Positions 52,633 through 61,934 of a stretch of DNA of 64,000 nt are shown one piece after another. The notes under the pieces were generated by a model. The model did no database searches, was not told where the DNA came from, and saw only the letters and a list, made by a program, of their open reading frames with translations. Position numbers and translations under genes: made by a program. This DNA is from Christiangramia sp. (lineage in GTDB: Bacteria > Bacteroidota > Bacteroidia > Flavobacteriales > Flavobacteriaceae). Every line of letters begins with the position of its first letter. Within the stretch, counting starts at the first letter, position 1. The stretch lies in NCBI RefSeq assembly GCF_029937855.1, contig NZ_JAPYPC010000004.1:62001-126000 (forward strand). Direction: 5' to 3'.

Positions 52633-53946
52633 ATGGAAAAAGCCTTTAAAAATCTTATAAAAACTCACTATCCCTATTTATGTGGAAGTAAGCTGTTGCT
52701 CGCGGTTAGTGGTGGGGTAGATAGCGTGGTGCTGGCTCATTTATGCCATGCTGCAAAACTGGATTTTTCTATGGCACATTGCAATTTTAATCTTCGTGGT
52801 GATGAAAGCGATGCAGATGAAAAATTTGTAATAGACCTGGCCGATTTTCTTGATGTAGAAGTATATACGGAAAGTTTTGACACCCAAAGCTTTGCAGAAA
52901 ATCATAAGATATCTGTTCAAATGGCGGCGCGGGACCTGCGCTATGAATATTTTTCTGAACTTAGTAGCGCCGTACATTGTGATTATACGCTTACCGCACA
53001 TCATGCCAATGATAATCTGGAAACTTTTTTGATCAATCTTATTCGCGGCACCGGACCTGAAGGTCTTACGGGAATTAAGAATGAAAGGGACAATATTGTA
53101 AGGCCTCTATTAACTTTTACGCGGACAGAGATAGAAACTTACGCCAGAAGGAAAAACTATAAGTGGAGGGAAGACAGCAGCAATGGTTCAGATAAATATA
53201 TGCGGAATAAAATAAGGAACCAGATCATCCCGGTAATGGAAGAGATCAATCCTCAGCTGCTGGATAGTTTTGCTAAAACACAGGAACACCTGCAGGAAAG
53301 CCTGGATCTGGTGGAAGATTATATAAGCCTGCTTTATCCAAAATTGGTTAAGAAAGATAAATACGGCTATGCTGTAGATATTCCATTTCTGAAGAAAGTA
53401 CCAAATCAAAAACAGATCTTATATCAGCTATTAAAATCTTTTGGTTTTACCGAGTGGGATGATGTTTATAATCTTATGGATGCTCAAACAGGAAAGATGG
53501 TTTTATCTAATTCTCACCGCTTAATTAAAGACAGGAATTCATTGTTATTAACTGAGCGTCTGGAAAAGGCTGTGAATAAAGAATATACGCTCAGTAAAGG
53601 AGAAGATCTGGTAATGATCCCGGAAATGGGAACTTTCCATATAGATGAGGTGGATAAAATTGAACAGGGATCACAAAGTTGTATTTATGTGCCAGAGCAA
53701 AAACTGAAATTTCCTTTAGTGATCAGAAAATGGAAAAAAGGTGATTTCTTTTACCCATTTGGGATGAAGGGCAAAAAAAAATTAAGTGATTTTTTTAAAG
53801 ATGAGAAGTTTTCCCTACCGGAAAAAGAACATACCTGGATACTATGTTCCGATGATGAAATAGTCTGGATCATAAATCACCGTGCCGATAATCGCTTTGC
53901 TGTGGAAGATTCAGATACAAAGATCCTTAAAATCTGTATTACCTAG
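52633..53946 (+). CDS. tilS: tRNA(Ile)-lysidine synthetase
   Basis: The protein is 437 residues from the ATG at 52633; a TTG at 52615 is only possible if the promoter-like TATATTTG is disregarded. The PP-loop SGGVDSVVLAHL (about 25-36) binds ATP, followed by AHCNFNLRGDESDADE and AHHANDNLETFLINLIRGTG, the TilS signature. The C-terminal TilS_C region has GMKGKKKLSDFFKDEKFS. It modifies C34 of tRNA-Ile so that it reads AUA. The gene is essential in most bacteria. It lies 97 nt after pabB on the same strand. Confidence 0.97.
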   Translation: MEKAFKNLIKTHYPYLCGSKLLLAVSGGVDSVVLAHLCHAAKLDFSMAHCNFNLRGDESDADEKFVIDLADFLDVEVYTESFDTQSFAENHKISVQMAARDLRYEYFSELSSAVHCDYTLTAHHANDNLETFLINLIRGTGPEGLTGIKNERDNIVRPLLTFTRTEIETYARRKNYKWREDSSNGSDKYMRNKIRNQIIPVMEEINPQLLDSFAKTQEHLQESLDLVEDYISLLYPKLVKKDKYGYAVDIPFLKKVPNQKQILYQLLKSFGFTEWDDVYNLMDAQTGKMVLSNSHRLIKDRNSLLLTERLEKAVNKEYTLSKGEDLVMIPEMGTFHIDEVDKIEQGSQSCIYVPEQKLKFPLVIRKWKKGDFFYPFGMKGKKKLSDFFKDEKFSLPEKEHTWILCSDDEIVWIINHRADNRFAVEDSDTKILKICIT

Positions 53947-53991
53947 AAACTCAATAAATACTATACTTAAGCTTAGTGTTTAGTGTGTGGT

Positions 53992-54075
53992 TGTCATTTC
54001 GACGAAGCACGGCGAAGGAAAATCCCTTGCTGTGATCTCAAATCTAAATGAGATCTCTCTTTGGTGGTGATGACA
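53992..54075. repeat. Dispersed repeat, TGTCATTTCGAC type
   Basis: Terminal inverted TGTCAT (53992-53997) and ATGACA (54070-54075) frame an 84-nt unit with an internal GATCTCA...TGAGATC stem. The start TTGTCATTTCGACGAAG is of a type I recall as repeated between genes in many flavobacteria. Confidence 0.55.
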
Positions 54076-54107
54076 GAGTGTTATTTTTAATCTTTTAAGA
54101 TTTATTA

Positions 54108-54149
54108 GCCACGAATGCACGAATCCTTTATCATTAGTGCGTTCGTGGC
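54108..54149. repeat. Inverted repeat, 13-bp arms
   Basis: GCCACGAATGCAC (54108-54120) and GTGCGTTCGTGGC (54137-54149) pair with one mismatch around a 16-nt loop. It resembles a known type of Bacteroidota intergenic repeat; the flanks give no terminator-like T run. Confidence 0.6.
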
Positions 54150-54435
54150 CTTCAATAGATATTTGTTTTTTCGAAAATTACGATAGTGAAAAAATCTCTT
54201 TTCAGCAGCTTCGCTACGTATATAACGAATGGTTATTTTTTGTCATCTCGACCAAAGGAAGTAATCTTTAATATATGTTTTCTATAGATTTCTCCTTTTG
54301 CTGCACTGCGTGTTGAAAAATCCAGAGTTTTTAGGTTATTCTATACTGTCAAAGCAGGTGAAGGATAAAATCATTTTTCTTTTAGGTTTAAAGGGCTAAT
54401 TTCTATCTTTAGGAACTTTTAAAAATTTCCACTAA

Positions 54436-56289
54436 ATGAAAATATTCAAATACCCCCTGTTTACAATTCTTTTCGTGTTTGTGATCAACCCGGTTTTCGC
54501 ACAATCTGAAACCGAATACGATGTAAAAGCAAATTATGATAAAATGGAAGTAGCTATTCCCATGAGGGATGGTGTTAAACTTCATACCACCATTTATACT
54601 CCTAAAGATACTTCTCAGGAATATCCAATCATAATGCAACGTACACCTTATAGTTCGCGGCCTTATGGTAAAGATCAGTTTCGATCTAAAATAGGCCCTA
54701 ATGAAATTATGATGAAAGAGGGAAATATCATCGTGTACCAGGATGTTCGTGGTAGATGGATGAGTGAAGGGAAATATGATAATATGCGTGCCTATATTCC
54801 GAATAAAAAAGGAAAAGAGGTGGATGAAGCCAGCGATACTTACGATACCATAGAATGGCTTATTAATAATGTTGAAAATAATAATGGACGTGTTGGTACC
54901 TGGGGGATTTCTTATCCTGGATTCTATGCGACTTATTCCTTGCTGAGTGGTCATCCGGCTTTAAAAGCAGCTTCACCACAAGCGAGTATTGGTGATTTCT
55001 TTTTTGATGATTTTCATCATAATGGTGCTTATCTTTTAAGTTACTGGAGAGCAACGGCGGTATTTGGATACCAGCATGATAAACCAACAGACACAGCCTG
55101 GTATGATTTTCCAGAACTGGGAACAGAAGATCAATATCAGTTCTTTTTGGACCAGGGGCCATTGAGCAATCTTGACGAATATTATAAAGAAGACAATGAA
55201 TTCTGGCAACAATTAAAAGAACATCCCAATTATGATGAATTTTGGCAAAAGCGGGGCATCGTTCAGCATTTAAAAGATATCAAAGCAGCAGTAATGGTCG
55301 TTGGGGGATTATTTGATGCCGAAGATCTTTACGGGCCATTTGCCATTTATAAAACTATAGAAGAAAATAGCGATAATTATAATAGCATAGTTTTTGGACC
55401 ATGGAGCCACGGTGACTGGGCACGAGAGTCAGGAAGACAGGGGGTAGGAAATGTTTATTTTGGGGATAGTATTTCATCTCATTTTCAAAGGGATTATGAA
55501 ACTGAATTTTTCAATCATTTTCTGAAGAAAAAAACAAAGGATAAGCTTAGGCTTCCTGAAGCTCATATCTATGATACAGGTCTTAGACAATGGAATGATT
55601 ATGCTGAATGGCCTCCTAATAATACTTCAGCAAAAACTTTTTATTTGGGAGATGACCAGAAATTAACTGACGCGCCCACCAATAATGAGGAAGAATTTAT
55701 AAGTGATCCCGAGAAACCTGTTTCCTACAATAATGAGATCAAAATGGTGTTTACGCCGCGGGAATATATGACGGGAGATCAGCGTTTTGCTGCGAGAAGG
55801 CCAGATGTGCTGGTTTTCGAGACCCAAGTTCTGGAGGAAGATATGAAAGTTGCCGGTCCTATCGAAGCCATGTTAAAAGTTGCCACTACAGGAACTGCAG
55901 CAGACTGGGTAGTGAAAGTAATAGATGTATATCCTCCCGATGCTGAAAATTATGAAGAAACCATGCCTCATTTAAAAATGAGCAATTACCATATGATGGT
56001 GAGAAGTGAGGTAATGCGCGGTAGGTTTAGAAATAGTTTTGAGGATCCGGAAGCTTTTGAACCCAATAAAAAAACCGATGTGAATATTACGTTACAGGGT
56101 ATAAACCATACCTTCAAGAAAGGGCATAAACTTCAGATTCAAATTCAAAGTACCTGGTTCCCCTTAATAGATAGAAACCCGCAGACTTATGTAGAGAATA
56201 TTTTTGAAGCGGAGGAAGAGGATTTTCAGAAGCAAACGCATACGGTTTATGGAGATTCCGCAATTAAATTTTCGGTATTAGAAGAGTAG
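54436..56289 (+). CDS. Secreted CocE/NonD family hydrolase (S15-type, X-Pro dipeptidyl-peptidase superfamily)
   Basis: The 617-residue protein has a signal peptide (FTILFVFVINPVFAQ), then an alpha/beta-hydrolase domain with nucleophile Ser159 in GTWGISYPGFYATYS, acid Asp292 in GLFDAEDLYGPF and His323 in GPWSHGDWARES. The C-terminal jelly-roll domain (about 390-617) contains KVIDVYPPDAENYEE and RGRFRNSFEDPEAFEPN, typical of CocE/glutaryl-7-ACA acylases. Substrates may be acyl esters, amides or peptides. It lies 4 nt before the DUF885 gene and probably shares its transcript. Confidence 0.9.
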   Translation: MKIFKYPLFTILFVFVINPVFAQSETEYDVKANYDKMEVAIPMRDGVKLHTTIYTPKDTSQEYPIIMQRTPYSSRPYGKDQFRSKIGPNEIMMKEGNIIVYQDVRGRWMSEGKYDNMRAYIPNKKGKEVDEASDTYDTIEWLINNVENNNGRVGTWGISYPGFYATYSLLSGHPALKAASPQASIGDFFFDDFHHNGAYLLSYWRATAVFGYQHDKPTDTAWYDFPELGTEDQYQFFLDQGPLSNLDEYYKEDNEFWQQLKEHPNYDEFWQKRGIVQHLKDIKAAVMVVGGLFDAEDLYGPFAIYKTIEENSDNYNSIVFGPWSHGDWARESGRQGVGNVYFGDSISSHFQRDYETEFFNHFLKKKTKDKLRLPEAHIYDTGLRQWNDYAEWPPNNTSAKTFYLGDDQKLTDAPTNNEEEFISDPEKPVSYNNEIKMVFTPREYMTGDQRFAARRPDVLVFETQVLEEDMKVAGPIEAMLKVATTGTAADWVVKVIDVYPPDAENYEETMPHLKMSNYHMMVRSEVMRGRFRNSFEDPEAFEPNKKTDVNITLQGINHTFKKGHKLQIQIQSTWFPLIDRNPQTYVENIFEAEEEDFQKQTHTVYGDSAIKFSVLEE

Positions 56290-56293
56290 AAAT

Positions 56294-58114
56294 ATGAAAA
56301 TTAAAAATAGCTTTTTTTTAATCTTATTCAGTGCCACTGTTATTTCCTGCGGAGAGAATACTGAGAGTGGTAATTATTCCGAAGAAGAAATTAAAAAAAC
56401 TTCTGCGGAATTAAATGATTACTTCGAGAGAGAGTTTCAAAAGGAGCTCGAAGAATCGCCAATGATGAAAACCCGGATGGGCATAAAAACCGATTATGGA
56501 AAATGGGATGATTTTTCAAATCTAAAGTATGCCGAAGATCTTGAGCAGGCCAAACAACGTTTGGATCACTTAGATAAAGTAGATACAGCGTCACTGAATG
56601 AGGAGACAAAATTGAGTTTTGCTCTTTACAAAAGACAGGTGAAAAATGAGATAGAAGATTATGATTTTCGTTTTTACAATTATCCTGTAAATCAAATGCA
56701 TGGGTATCATGCAGAATTGCCGGCATTTTTAATAAATATGCATCAGATAGATTCTGTGCCAGATGCAAAAGCATACATATCGCGGCTTGTTGGTTTAGAA
56801 AAAGTAATGAATGATATCATTGAACAGCTTAAAATAAGAGAGCAGAATGGGATTATACCACCAAAATTTGTTTTTGACAGAACACTGGACGCTTCCAGAA
56901 ATATTATAAAGGGAAAACCTTTTACCAATTCTGCGGAAGCCAGTACCTTAATGGAAGATTTCAGTTCTAAGATAGAAAAGCTAAATATTTCTAAAGAACA
57001 AAAAACCGGGCTTATCAACGAAGCGGAAACGGCCCTGGTAGATCATGTGCAACCTGCGTATAAAAGCCTGGTGGAGTTTCTGGAAAACCAGCAAAAAAGG
57101 GCTACCGATGAAGCTGGAGTTTGGAAATTTCCAAAAGGAGAAGAATTCTATAGTAATGCTTTGGCCAGAGTTACTACCACCAATCTTTCCGCAGATGAGA
57201 TCCATGAGATAGGCTTAAATGAAGTAGCCAGGATTCATGGTGAAATGGAAAAGATCATGGAAGAAGTTGGTTTTGAAGGAACTTTACAGGATTTCTTTGA
57301 ATTCATGAAGACAGATGAGCAATTCTACTATGAAAATACTGATGCGGGAAAAGCTGCTTATCTAAAAGAGGCTAAAAACATTATAAATGCAATGAAAACC
57401 AGGCTGCCACAGCTTTTTAATACCAGACCAGAGGCAGATATCGTGGTGAAAGCGGTAGAACCTTTCCGTGAAAAAAGTGCCGGGAAAGCTTTTTATCAAC
57501 AACCAGCCATAGACGGTTCCAGACCCGGGACGTATTACGCGAATTTATACGATATGCAGGCGATGCCGAAATATGAGATGGAAGCCCTTGCTTATCATGA
57601 AGGTATTCCCGGGCATCATATGCAAATTGCCATCGCCCAGGAACTGGATAGTATCCCAGATTTTAGGAAGTTCAGTTTCTTTACTGCCTATGTAGAAGGC
57701 TGGGGACTTTACAGTGAATATATTCCAAAGGAAATTGGGTTCTATAAAGATCCTTATTCAGATTTTGGAAGGTTGGCGATGGAACTTTGGCGATCCTGCA
57801 GGCTTGTGGTAGATACCGGGATCCATTCTAAAAAATGGACGAGACAGGAAGCTATAGATTATTATAAAAAGAATACTCCTGCCGCCGAAAGTGCCTGCGT
57901 GAAGATGGTGGAAAGACATATTGTAATGCCGGGACAGGCAACTGCTTATAAAATTGGTATGAATAAAATCCTCGATCTAAGAGAAAGGGCTAAAAAGGAA
58001 CTGGGGGATAATTTTGATATCAAAGAATTTCATGATGTAGTGTTAACAGATGGGGCCTTGCCACTTACCATTCTTGAATCCAGAGTAGATTCCTGGGTGA
58101 GATCAAAAAAATAA
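56294..58114 (+). CDS. DUF885 family lipoprotein, putative zinc peptidase
   Basis: The 606-residue protein has a lipobox-type signal (LILFSATVISC) and the DUF885 fold: a long helical domain and the zinc motif HEGIPGHH with His435, Glu436 and His441, then Glu468 in VEGWGLYSE as likely third ligand. The C-terminal RVDSWVRSKK is typical. The family resembles M32-like or M3-like peptidases; function in Bacteroidota is not settled. It lies 4 nt after the CocE-type hydrolase and 4 nt before galM, so it may be on the same transcript as the galactose genes. Confidence 0.85.
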   Translation: MKIKNSFFLILFSATVISCGENTESGNYSEEEIKKTSAELNDYFEREFQKELEESPMMKTRMGIKTDYGKWDDFSNLKYAEDLEQAKQRLDHLDKVDTASLNEETKLSFALYKRQVKNEIEDYDFRFYNYPVNQMHGYHAELPAFLINMHQIDSVPDAKAYISRLVGLEKVMNDIIEQLKIREQNGIIPPKFVFDRTLDASRNIIKGKPFTNSAEASTLMEDFSSKIEKLNISKEQKTGLINEAETALVDHVQPAYKSLVEFLENQQKRATDEAGVWKFPKGEEFYSNALARVTTTNLSADEIHEIGLNEVARIHGEMEKIMEEVGFEGTLQDFFEFMKTDEQFYYENTDAGKAAYLKEAKNIINAMKTRLPQLFNTRPEADIVVKAVEPFREKSAGKAFYQQPAIDGSRPGTYYANLYDMQAMPKYEMEALAYHEGIPGHHMQIAIAQELDSIPDFRKFSFFTAYVEGWGLYSEYIPKEIGFYKDPYSDFGRLAMELWRSCRLVVDTGIHSKKWTRQEAIDYYKKNTPAAESACVKMVERHIVMPGQATAYKIGMNKILDLRERAKKELGDNFDIKEFHDVVLTDGALPLTILESRVDSWVRSKK

Positions 58115-58118
58115 AAAC

Positions 58119-59114
58119 TTGAGCGCTATCCAACCAACAGATCTTAAGATCATAGACCTAGTGAATTCGAATAAAAGTCGGTTACAAATCCTGAACTACG
58201 GTGCAAGCATCTTTAGTTTTAAGATGCACAATAAAAATGATAAGCTCATAGACCTGGTGGTGGGACCTAAGCAAGCTGAGGATTACTTAAAGCAGGAATA
58301 TCATGACGAAAATAAATGTTTTGGGGCGACGATAGGTAGGTTTGCAGGTCGTATTGCTAAGGGGGAATTTAAAATAGGCGATGAGGAATATCAATTATAC
58401 CACGATGATGGCGTTCATTTACATGGCGGCGAATCTGGTTTTCAGTATAAACTCTGGAACATAGATAAAATAGAAGAAGGGGAAAATCCTTCAGTAACTC
58501 TTTCCTATACCAGTAAGCATATGGAAGAAGGATATCCGGGAAGTTTACAGGTAAAGGCTAAATATACACTTACTGAAGAAGATGAGCTGAAGATCTCTTA
58601 TACGGCGAAGACAGATAAAAATACCATTGTAAATATTACCAATCATTCCTATTTTAATCTGAATGGGGGCGGGAGTGTAAGCGATCATTTTATGCAGATA
58701 AATGCATCCAAAATCTTAGAGCTCGACGAAAACAAATTACCCACCGGGAATCTCACTAAATTAAAGAAGAAGCCTAAAGATTACCGTGAGAACAAAATCC
58801 TTGGAAATAGGGAACTTGATGATGTCTACGTGCTGGATGTGGTAGATGATGAAATACAGGCACAGTTATTCTCTCCTTTAAGTGGTATCAAGATGAAATT
58901 GACTAGCAATCAGTCGGTTGTGGTAGTGTATTCACCTGAAACTTTACCCGGTTCATGGGTTTATCTTAGTGAAATAGATGAAAAATATCCGGCAGTGGCG
59001 CTGGAGGCACAGAATTATCCCGATGCCCCCAATTTTAGAAATTTTCCATCAAGTTTATTAAAGCCTGGTGAATTGTATGAAAACAACATCGCTTTTGCTT
59101 TTTCTGTAAAATAA
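58119..59114 (+). CDS. galM: Aldose 1-epimerase (galactose mutarotase)
   Basis: The 331-residue protein has the mutarotase fold with GRFAGRIAKGEF (about 76-87), DGVHLHGGESGFQYKLW, the acid-base His in VNITNHSYFNLNG and the Glu in VALEAQNYPDAPN. The start is a TTG at 58119 (MSAIQPTDLK); no ATG lies near it, and the next Met is too far in. It interconverts alpha- and beta-D-galactose for the Leloir pathway. It is next to the symporter gene (36 nt), supporting joint expression. Fully intact, unlike the broken epimerase at 49.5-50.4 kb. Confidence 0.93.
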   Translation: MSAIQPTDLKIIDLVNSNKSRLQILNYGASIFSFKMHNKNDKLIDLVVGPKQAEDYLKQEYHDENKCFGATIGRFAGRIAKGEFKIGDEEYQLYHDDGVHLHGGESGFQYKLWNIDKIEEGENPSVTLSYTSKHMEEGYPGSLQVKAKYTLTEEDELKISYTAKTDKNTIVNITNHSYFNLNGGGSVSDHFMQINASKILELDENKLPTGNLTKLKKKPKDYRENKILGNRELDDVYVLDVVDDEIQAQLFSPLSGIKMKLTSNQSVVVVYSPETLPGSWVYLSEIDEKYPAVALEAQNYPDAPNFRNFPSSLLKPGELYENNIAFAFSVK

Positions 59115-59150
59115 TAATTCTATATTTAAACGAAATTTTAAGAAAAAGTT

Positions 59151-60800
59151 ATGATTGGAATTCTATCCTTCGTGGGTTTTACTGCCCTGGTAGCTATAAT
59201 AGCTTATTTTGCAACCAGAAAAACTGATGAATCTACCAGCGATGGTTATTTTCTAGGGGGAAGAAGTCTTACCGCAGGGGTGATAGCCGGATCTTTATTA
59301 CTTACCAATTTATCTACTGAACAGATAGTTGGGTTGAATGGAAGTTCTTATGCAAATGGTCTTTCTGTAATGGCGTGGGAAACATTAGCTGCAATAGCTA
59401 TAGTAGTCACCGCCATATTCCTTTTGCCCAGATATTTAAAAGGTGGGCTTACCACCGTTCCTCAATTTTTGGCTGAACGATACGATGTTACCACTAAAAC
59501 CTTAACTTCTGCCTTGTTTTTAACGGGCTATGTTGTAGTCCTTCTTCCAATTATTCTGTACTCCGGTTCCGTAGCTATAAGTGGAATGTTTGATGTTCCT
59601 GCTTTACTTGATGTTTCAGATGATGCTGCTATAAAGATATGTGTTTGGGGAATAGGGATTGTAGGATCTATTTATGCTGTATTTGGAGGCTTAAAAGCAG
59701 TTGCTGTTTCAGATAGTATTAATGCAATTGGTCTTCTTATTGGTGGGGTTCTAGTGCCGGTTTTTGGTTTGATTATCATTGGAGATGGTAATTTCTTTGA
59801 AGGTGTTTCTACTTTGATGGATTCAAATCCTGAAAAGTTCCAATCTATGGGTTCTGAAACCAGTCCTGTGCCATTTCATACATTATTTACAGGAATGATG
59901 TTAGTACAATTATTCTATTGGGGCACTAATCAACAAATTATACAGCGTGCCCTGGCAGCAAAAAATCTAAAAGAAGGTCAGAAAGGTTTAATGTTGGCCT
60001 CCTTTATAAAAATTTTAGGGCCTTTAATTGTGGTGCTTCCCGGGATCATTGCTTTCCATATTTTTGGAGCAGATCTTGAAAATGCCGATGAAGCTTATCC
60101 TTTACTGGTCAATCGGGTTTTACCAAGTACATTAATAGGATTCTTTGCGGCTGTAATTTTTGGAGCAATTTTAAGTTCTTTCAATAGTGTGCTTAACAGT
60201 TCGGTTACTTTATTCGGAATTGATATCTATAAACAACACATTAATAAAGACGCCAACGAAAAAACCGTTGTGAAATACGGTAAAATTTTTGGAACCTTTT
60301 TAGCTATAGCCGCTATGTTTATAGCTCCTTTTATTGCGGATGCCGGGAGTTTATTTGCTTACCTACAGGAGGTTAATGGTATTTACAGTATTCCAATCCT
60401 AACCATCATTGTAGTGGGTTATCTCACTAAATATGTGCCGGCTATTGCCGCTAAAATCGGAGTTATTTCCGGGTCTGTTTTATATATAATTAGCCAGTTC
60501 GTTTTACAACCATATTATCAGGCAGAGGCTGTCTCAGATGCAGAAATGAATGGTGTAACCGAGGTTGCCGAGTTGGCGGCTATTGAAGCAAGTGCCTATC
60601 CTCACTTCCTGGATGTTATGGCAATACTTTTCACATTAAATGTTGCGATTATGCTCATAATTGGAAAAATATGGCCAAGAAAACAGCCATACCTTCAGGA
60701 GCATACCAAACAGGTAGATATTACACCATGGAAATATGTAAAGCCTGTAGGAGTTGCTATTATAGTTGTTGTTATAGGCATCTACGCTTATTTTGCATAA
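59151..60800 (+). CDS. Sodium/solute symporter (SSS/SGLT-like), likely galactose
   Basis: The 549-residue protein has 13-14 membrane helices and the SSS motifs: FLGGRSLTAGVIAGSLLLTNLSTEQIVGLNGSSYANG (about 33-69), WETLAAIAIVVTAIFLLPRYLKGGLTTVPQFLAERY, and LVQLFYWGTNQQIIQRALAAKNLKEGQKG (about 250-278). The order resembles the galactose transporter vSGLT of Vibrio. It is between galM and the lacI-galT-galK genes, so galactose is the most likely substrate. Import would be driven by the sodium gradient. Confidence 0.9.
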   Translation: MIGILSFVGFTALVAIIAYFATRKTDESTSDGYFLGGRSLTAGVIAGSLLLTNLSTEQIVGLNGSSYANGLSVMAWETLAAIAIVVTAIFLLPRYLKGGLTTVPQFLAERYDVTTKTLTSALFLTGYVVVLLPIILYSGSVAISGMFDVPALLDVSDDAAIKICVWGIGIVGSIYAVFGGLKAVAVSDSINAIGLLIGGVLVPVFGLIIIGDGNFFEGVSTLMDSNPEKFQSMGSETSPVPFHTLFTGMMLVQLFYWGTNQQIIQRALAAKNLKEGQKGLMLASFIKILGPLIVVLPGIIAFHIFGADLENADEAYPLLVNRVLPSTLIGFFAAVIFGAILSSFNSVLNSSVTLFGIDIYKQHINKDANEKTVVKYGKIFGTFLAIAAMFIAPFIADAGSLFAYLQEVNGIYSIPILTIIVVGYLTKYVPAIAAKIGVISGSVLYIISQFVLQPYYQAEAVSDAEMNGVTEVAELAAIEASAYPHFLDVMAILFTLNVAIMLIIGKIWPRKQPYLQEHTKQVDITPWKYVKPVGVAIIVVVIGIYAYFA

Positions 60801-60919
60801 ACCTGTATTTCAGAGAGATGCTCTAGATCACCTTTGACTATGAAAAGCTAGATTAGCTCCGTTATAGTGAGTTTTAATATACTGTAGTAAAATACGAGAT
60901 TATATCTTCGCTTTTCTCA

Positions 60920-61933
60920 TTAAGAATAATTTCGAGTAGATTCGCGGTGAATAATGGAAGTCTTAAGCTTGTAATGAACCGGGGTTTCAGGGAGTTTCCC
61001 CTGAATTCGTGCTATTATAGTTTCCATCGCTAAACATCCTTGCTTTTCTTCATGTTGATCTACTGTGCTGAGTGAAGGCAGAAAATTCTCTCCCATTATT
61101 CCATTGGTAAATCCTATTATTGAAATATCATCAGGAATTATGAAACCTGATTGGATTACACTTTTCATTATTAAGATTGCTGAAAGTTCATCTGCTGCTA
61201 TGGCTGCATCAATTTTATTTTGCTGAAGAAGATCCTTAAGAATAGCATGGGGAAAATTCTTTTGGTCAAACTTTATTACTTGCTTAGGAAGACCAAATTT
61301 TTTTACCGCGTTGAGGTATCCCTGTTTTCTTTGATCATCCACACTGGTGTTTGGAATACCTGTCATATAGGTTATTTTGTTGCATCCTGCATCTATCAGT
61401 TCCATGGTGGCCTGTTCAGCCTGAGTAAAATCATTTATACTGATTTTGTCGCAGGGGATTATGGAGAGTACCCGGTCAAAAAGAACCAGAGGGATTTGAT
61501 GATCCAGTACATCTTTTAGATGTTCGATCTCCATTTTAGCCTGGGTTTCCTGGGATAGAGACATAATAATTCCGTCTACACTACCCGAAATAAGGGTTTG
61601 TATGCTATCACGTTCCTTATTAAGAGAATCGTTGGATATTGCAATGATAATCTTATAACCTAGTTCGCTCGCCATTAATTCCATACCGTATAAGGCTTTT
61701 GCAAAAAAGTGAGATAAGATATCTGGGATAATTACTCCAATAGTTTTTGTTTGACTGAATTTTAAATTTCTTCCAAGGCTATTAGGAACATAATTTAATG
61801 TTTTGGCAAGAGTCTGAACTCTTTCTTTTGTTTCAAGACTTATTTCTGGGCTTCCACTTAAAGCTTTTGATACAGTGCTTATCGAAACATTTAGCAATTT
61901 TGCAAGCTCTTTAAGTGTCAGATTTTTATCCAT
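60920..61933 (-). CDS. LacI-family transcriptional regulator of the galactose genes
   Basis: The protein is 337 residues from the ATG at 61933 (MDKNLTLKELAKLLNVSISTVSKALSGSPEIS). The longer frame to 61969 reaches into the galT coding end and is rejected. The helix-turn-helix is at about 6-27, followed by the hinge helix SLGRNLKFSQTKTIGVIIPD and a periplasmic-binding-protein-like domain with FPHAILKDLLQQNKIDAAIAADELSA. It lies 1 nt after the galT stop, so it is part of the galK-galT-lacI unit, and converges on the symporter gene. Galactose or a galactoside is the likely inducer. Confidence 0.93.
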   Translation of the reverse strand: MDKNLTLKELAKLLNVSISTVSKALSGSPEISLETKERVQTLAKTLNYVPNSLGRNLKFSQTKTIGVIIPDILSHFFAKALYGMELMASELGYKIIIAISNDSLNKERDSIQTLISGSVDGIIMSLSQETQAKMEIEHLKDVLDHQIPLVLFDRVLSIIPCDKISINDFTQAEQATMELIDAGCNKITYMTGIPNTSVDDQRKQGYLNAVKKFGLPKQVIKFDQKNFPHAILKDLLQQNKIDAAIAADELSAILIMKSVIQSGFIIPDDISIIGFTNGIMGENFLPSLSTVDQHEEKQGCLAMETIIARIQGKLPETPVHYKLKTSIIHRESTRNYS

Positions 61934-61934
61934 A

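Larger units (their letters stand above)
53947..54435. other. Gene-free region of 489 bp with several inverted-repeat elements
   Basis: No convincing gene. Three elements are seen: 53992-54075 with inverted ends TGTCAT/ATGACA and an internal GATCTCA/TGAGATC stem; 54108-54149 with arms GCCACGAATGCAC and GTGCGTTCGTGGC (one mismatch); and 54241 onward, a piece starting TGTCATCTCGACC that looks like a degenerate copy of the first. The motif TATCTTTA at 54404-54411 is a weak -7 box for the next gene. The rest shows nothing. Confidence 0.7.

Noticed and set aside
53947-54435. CRISPR array or tRNA in the gene-free region
   Set aside because: The repeats are not regularly spaced and no cloverleaf could be drawn; the elements are inverted repeats.
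54409-54954. Minus-strand frame of 181 codons opposite the CocE gene
   Set aside because: It lies over the signal peptide and catalytic domain of a clear hydrolase and shows no family signature.
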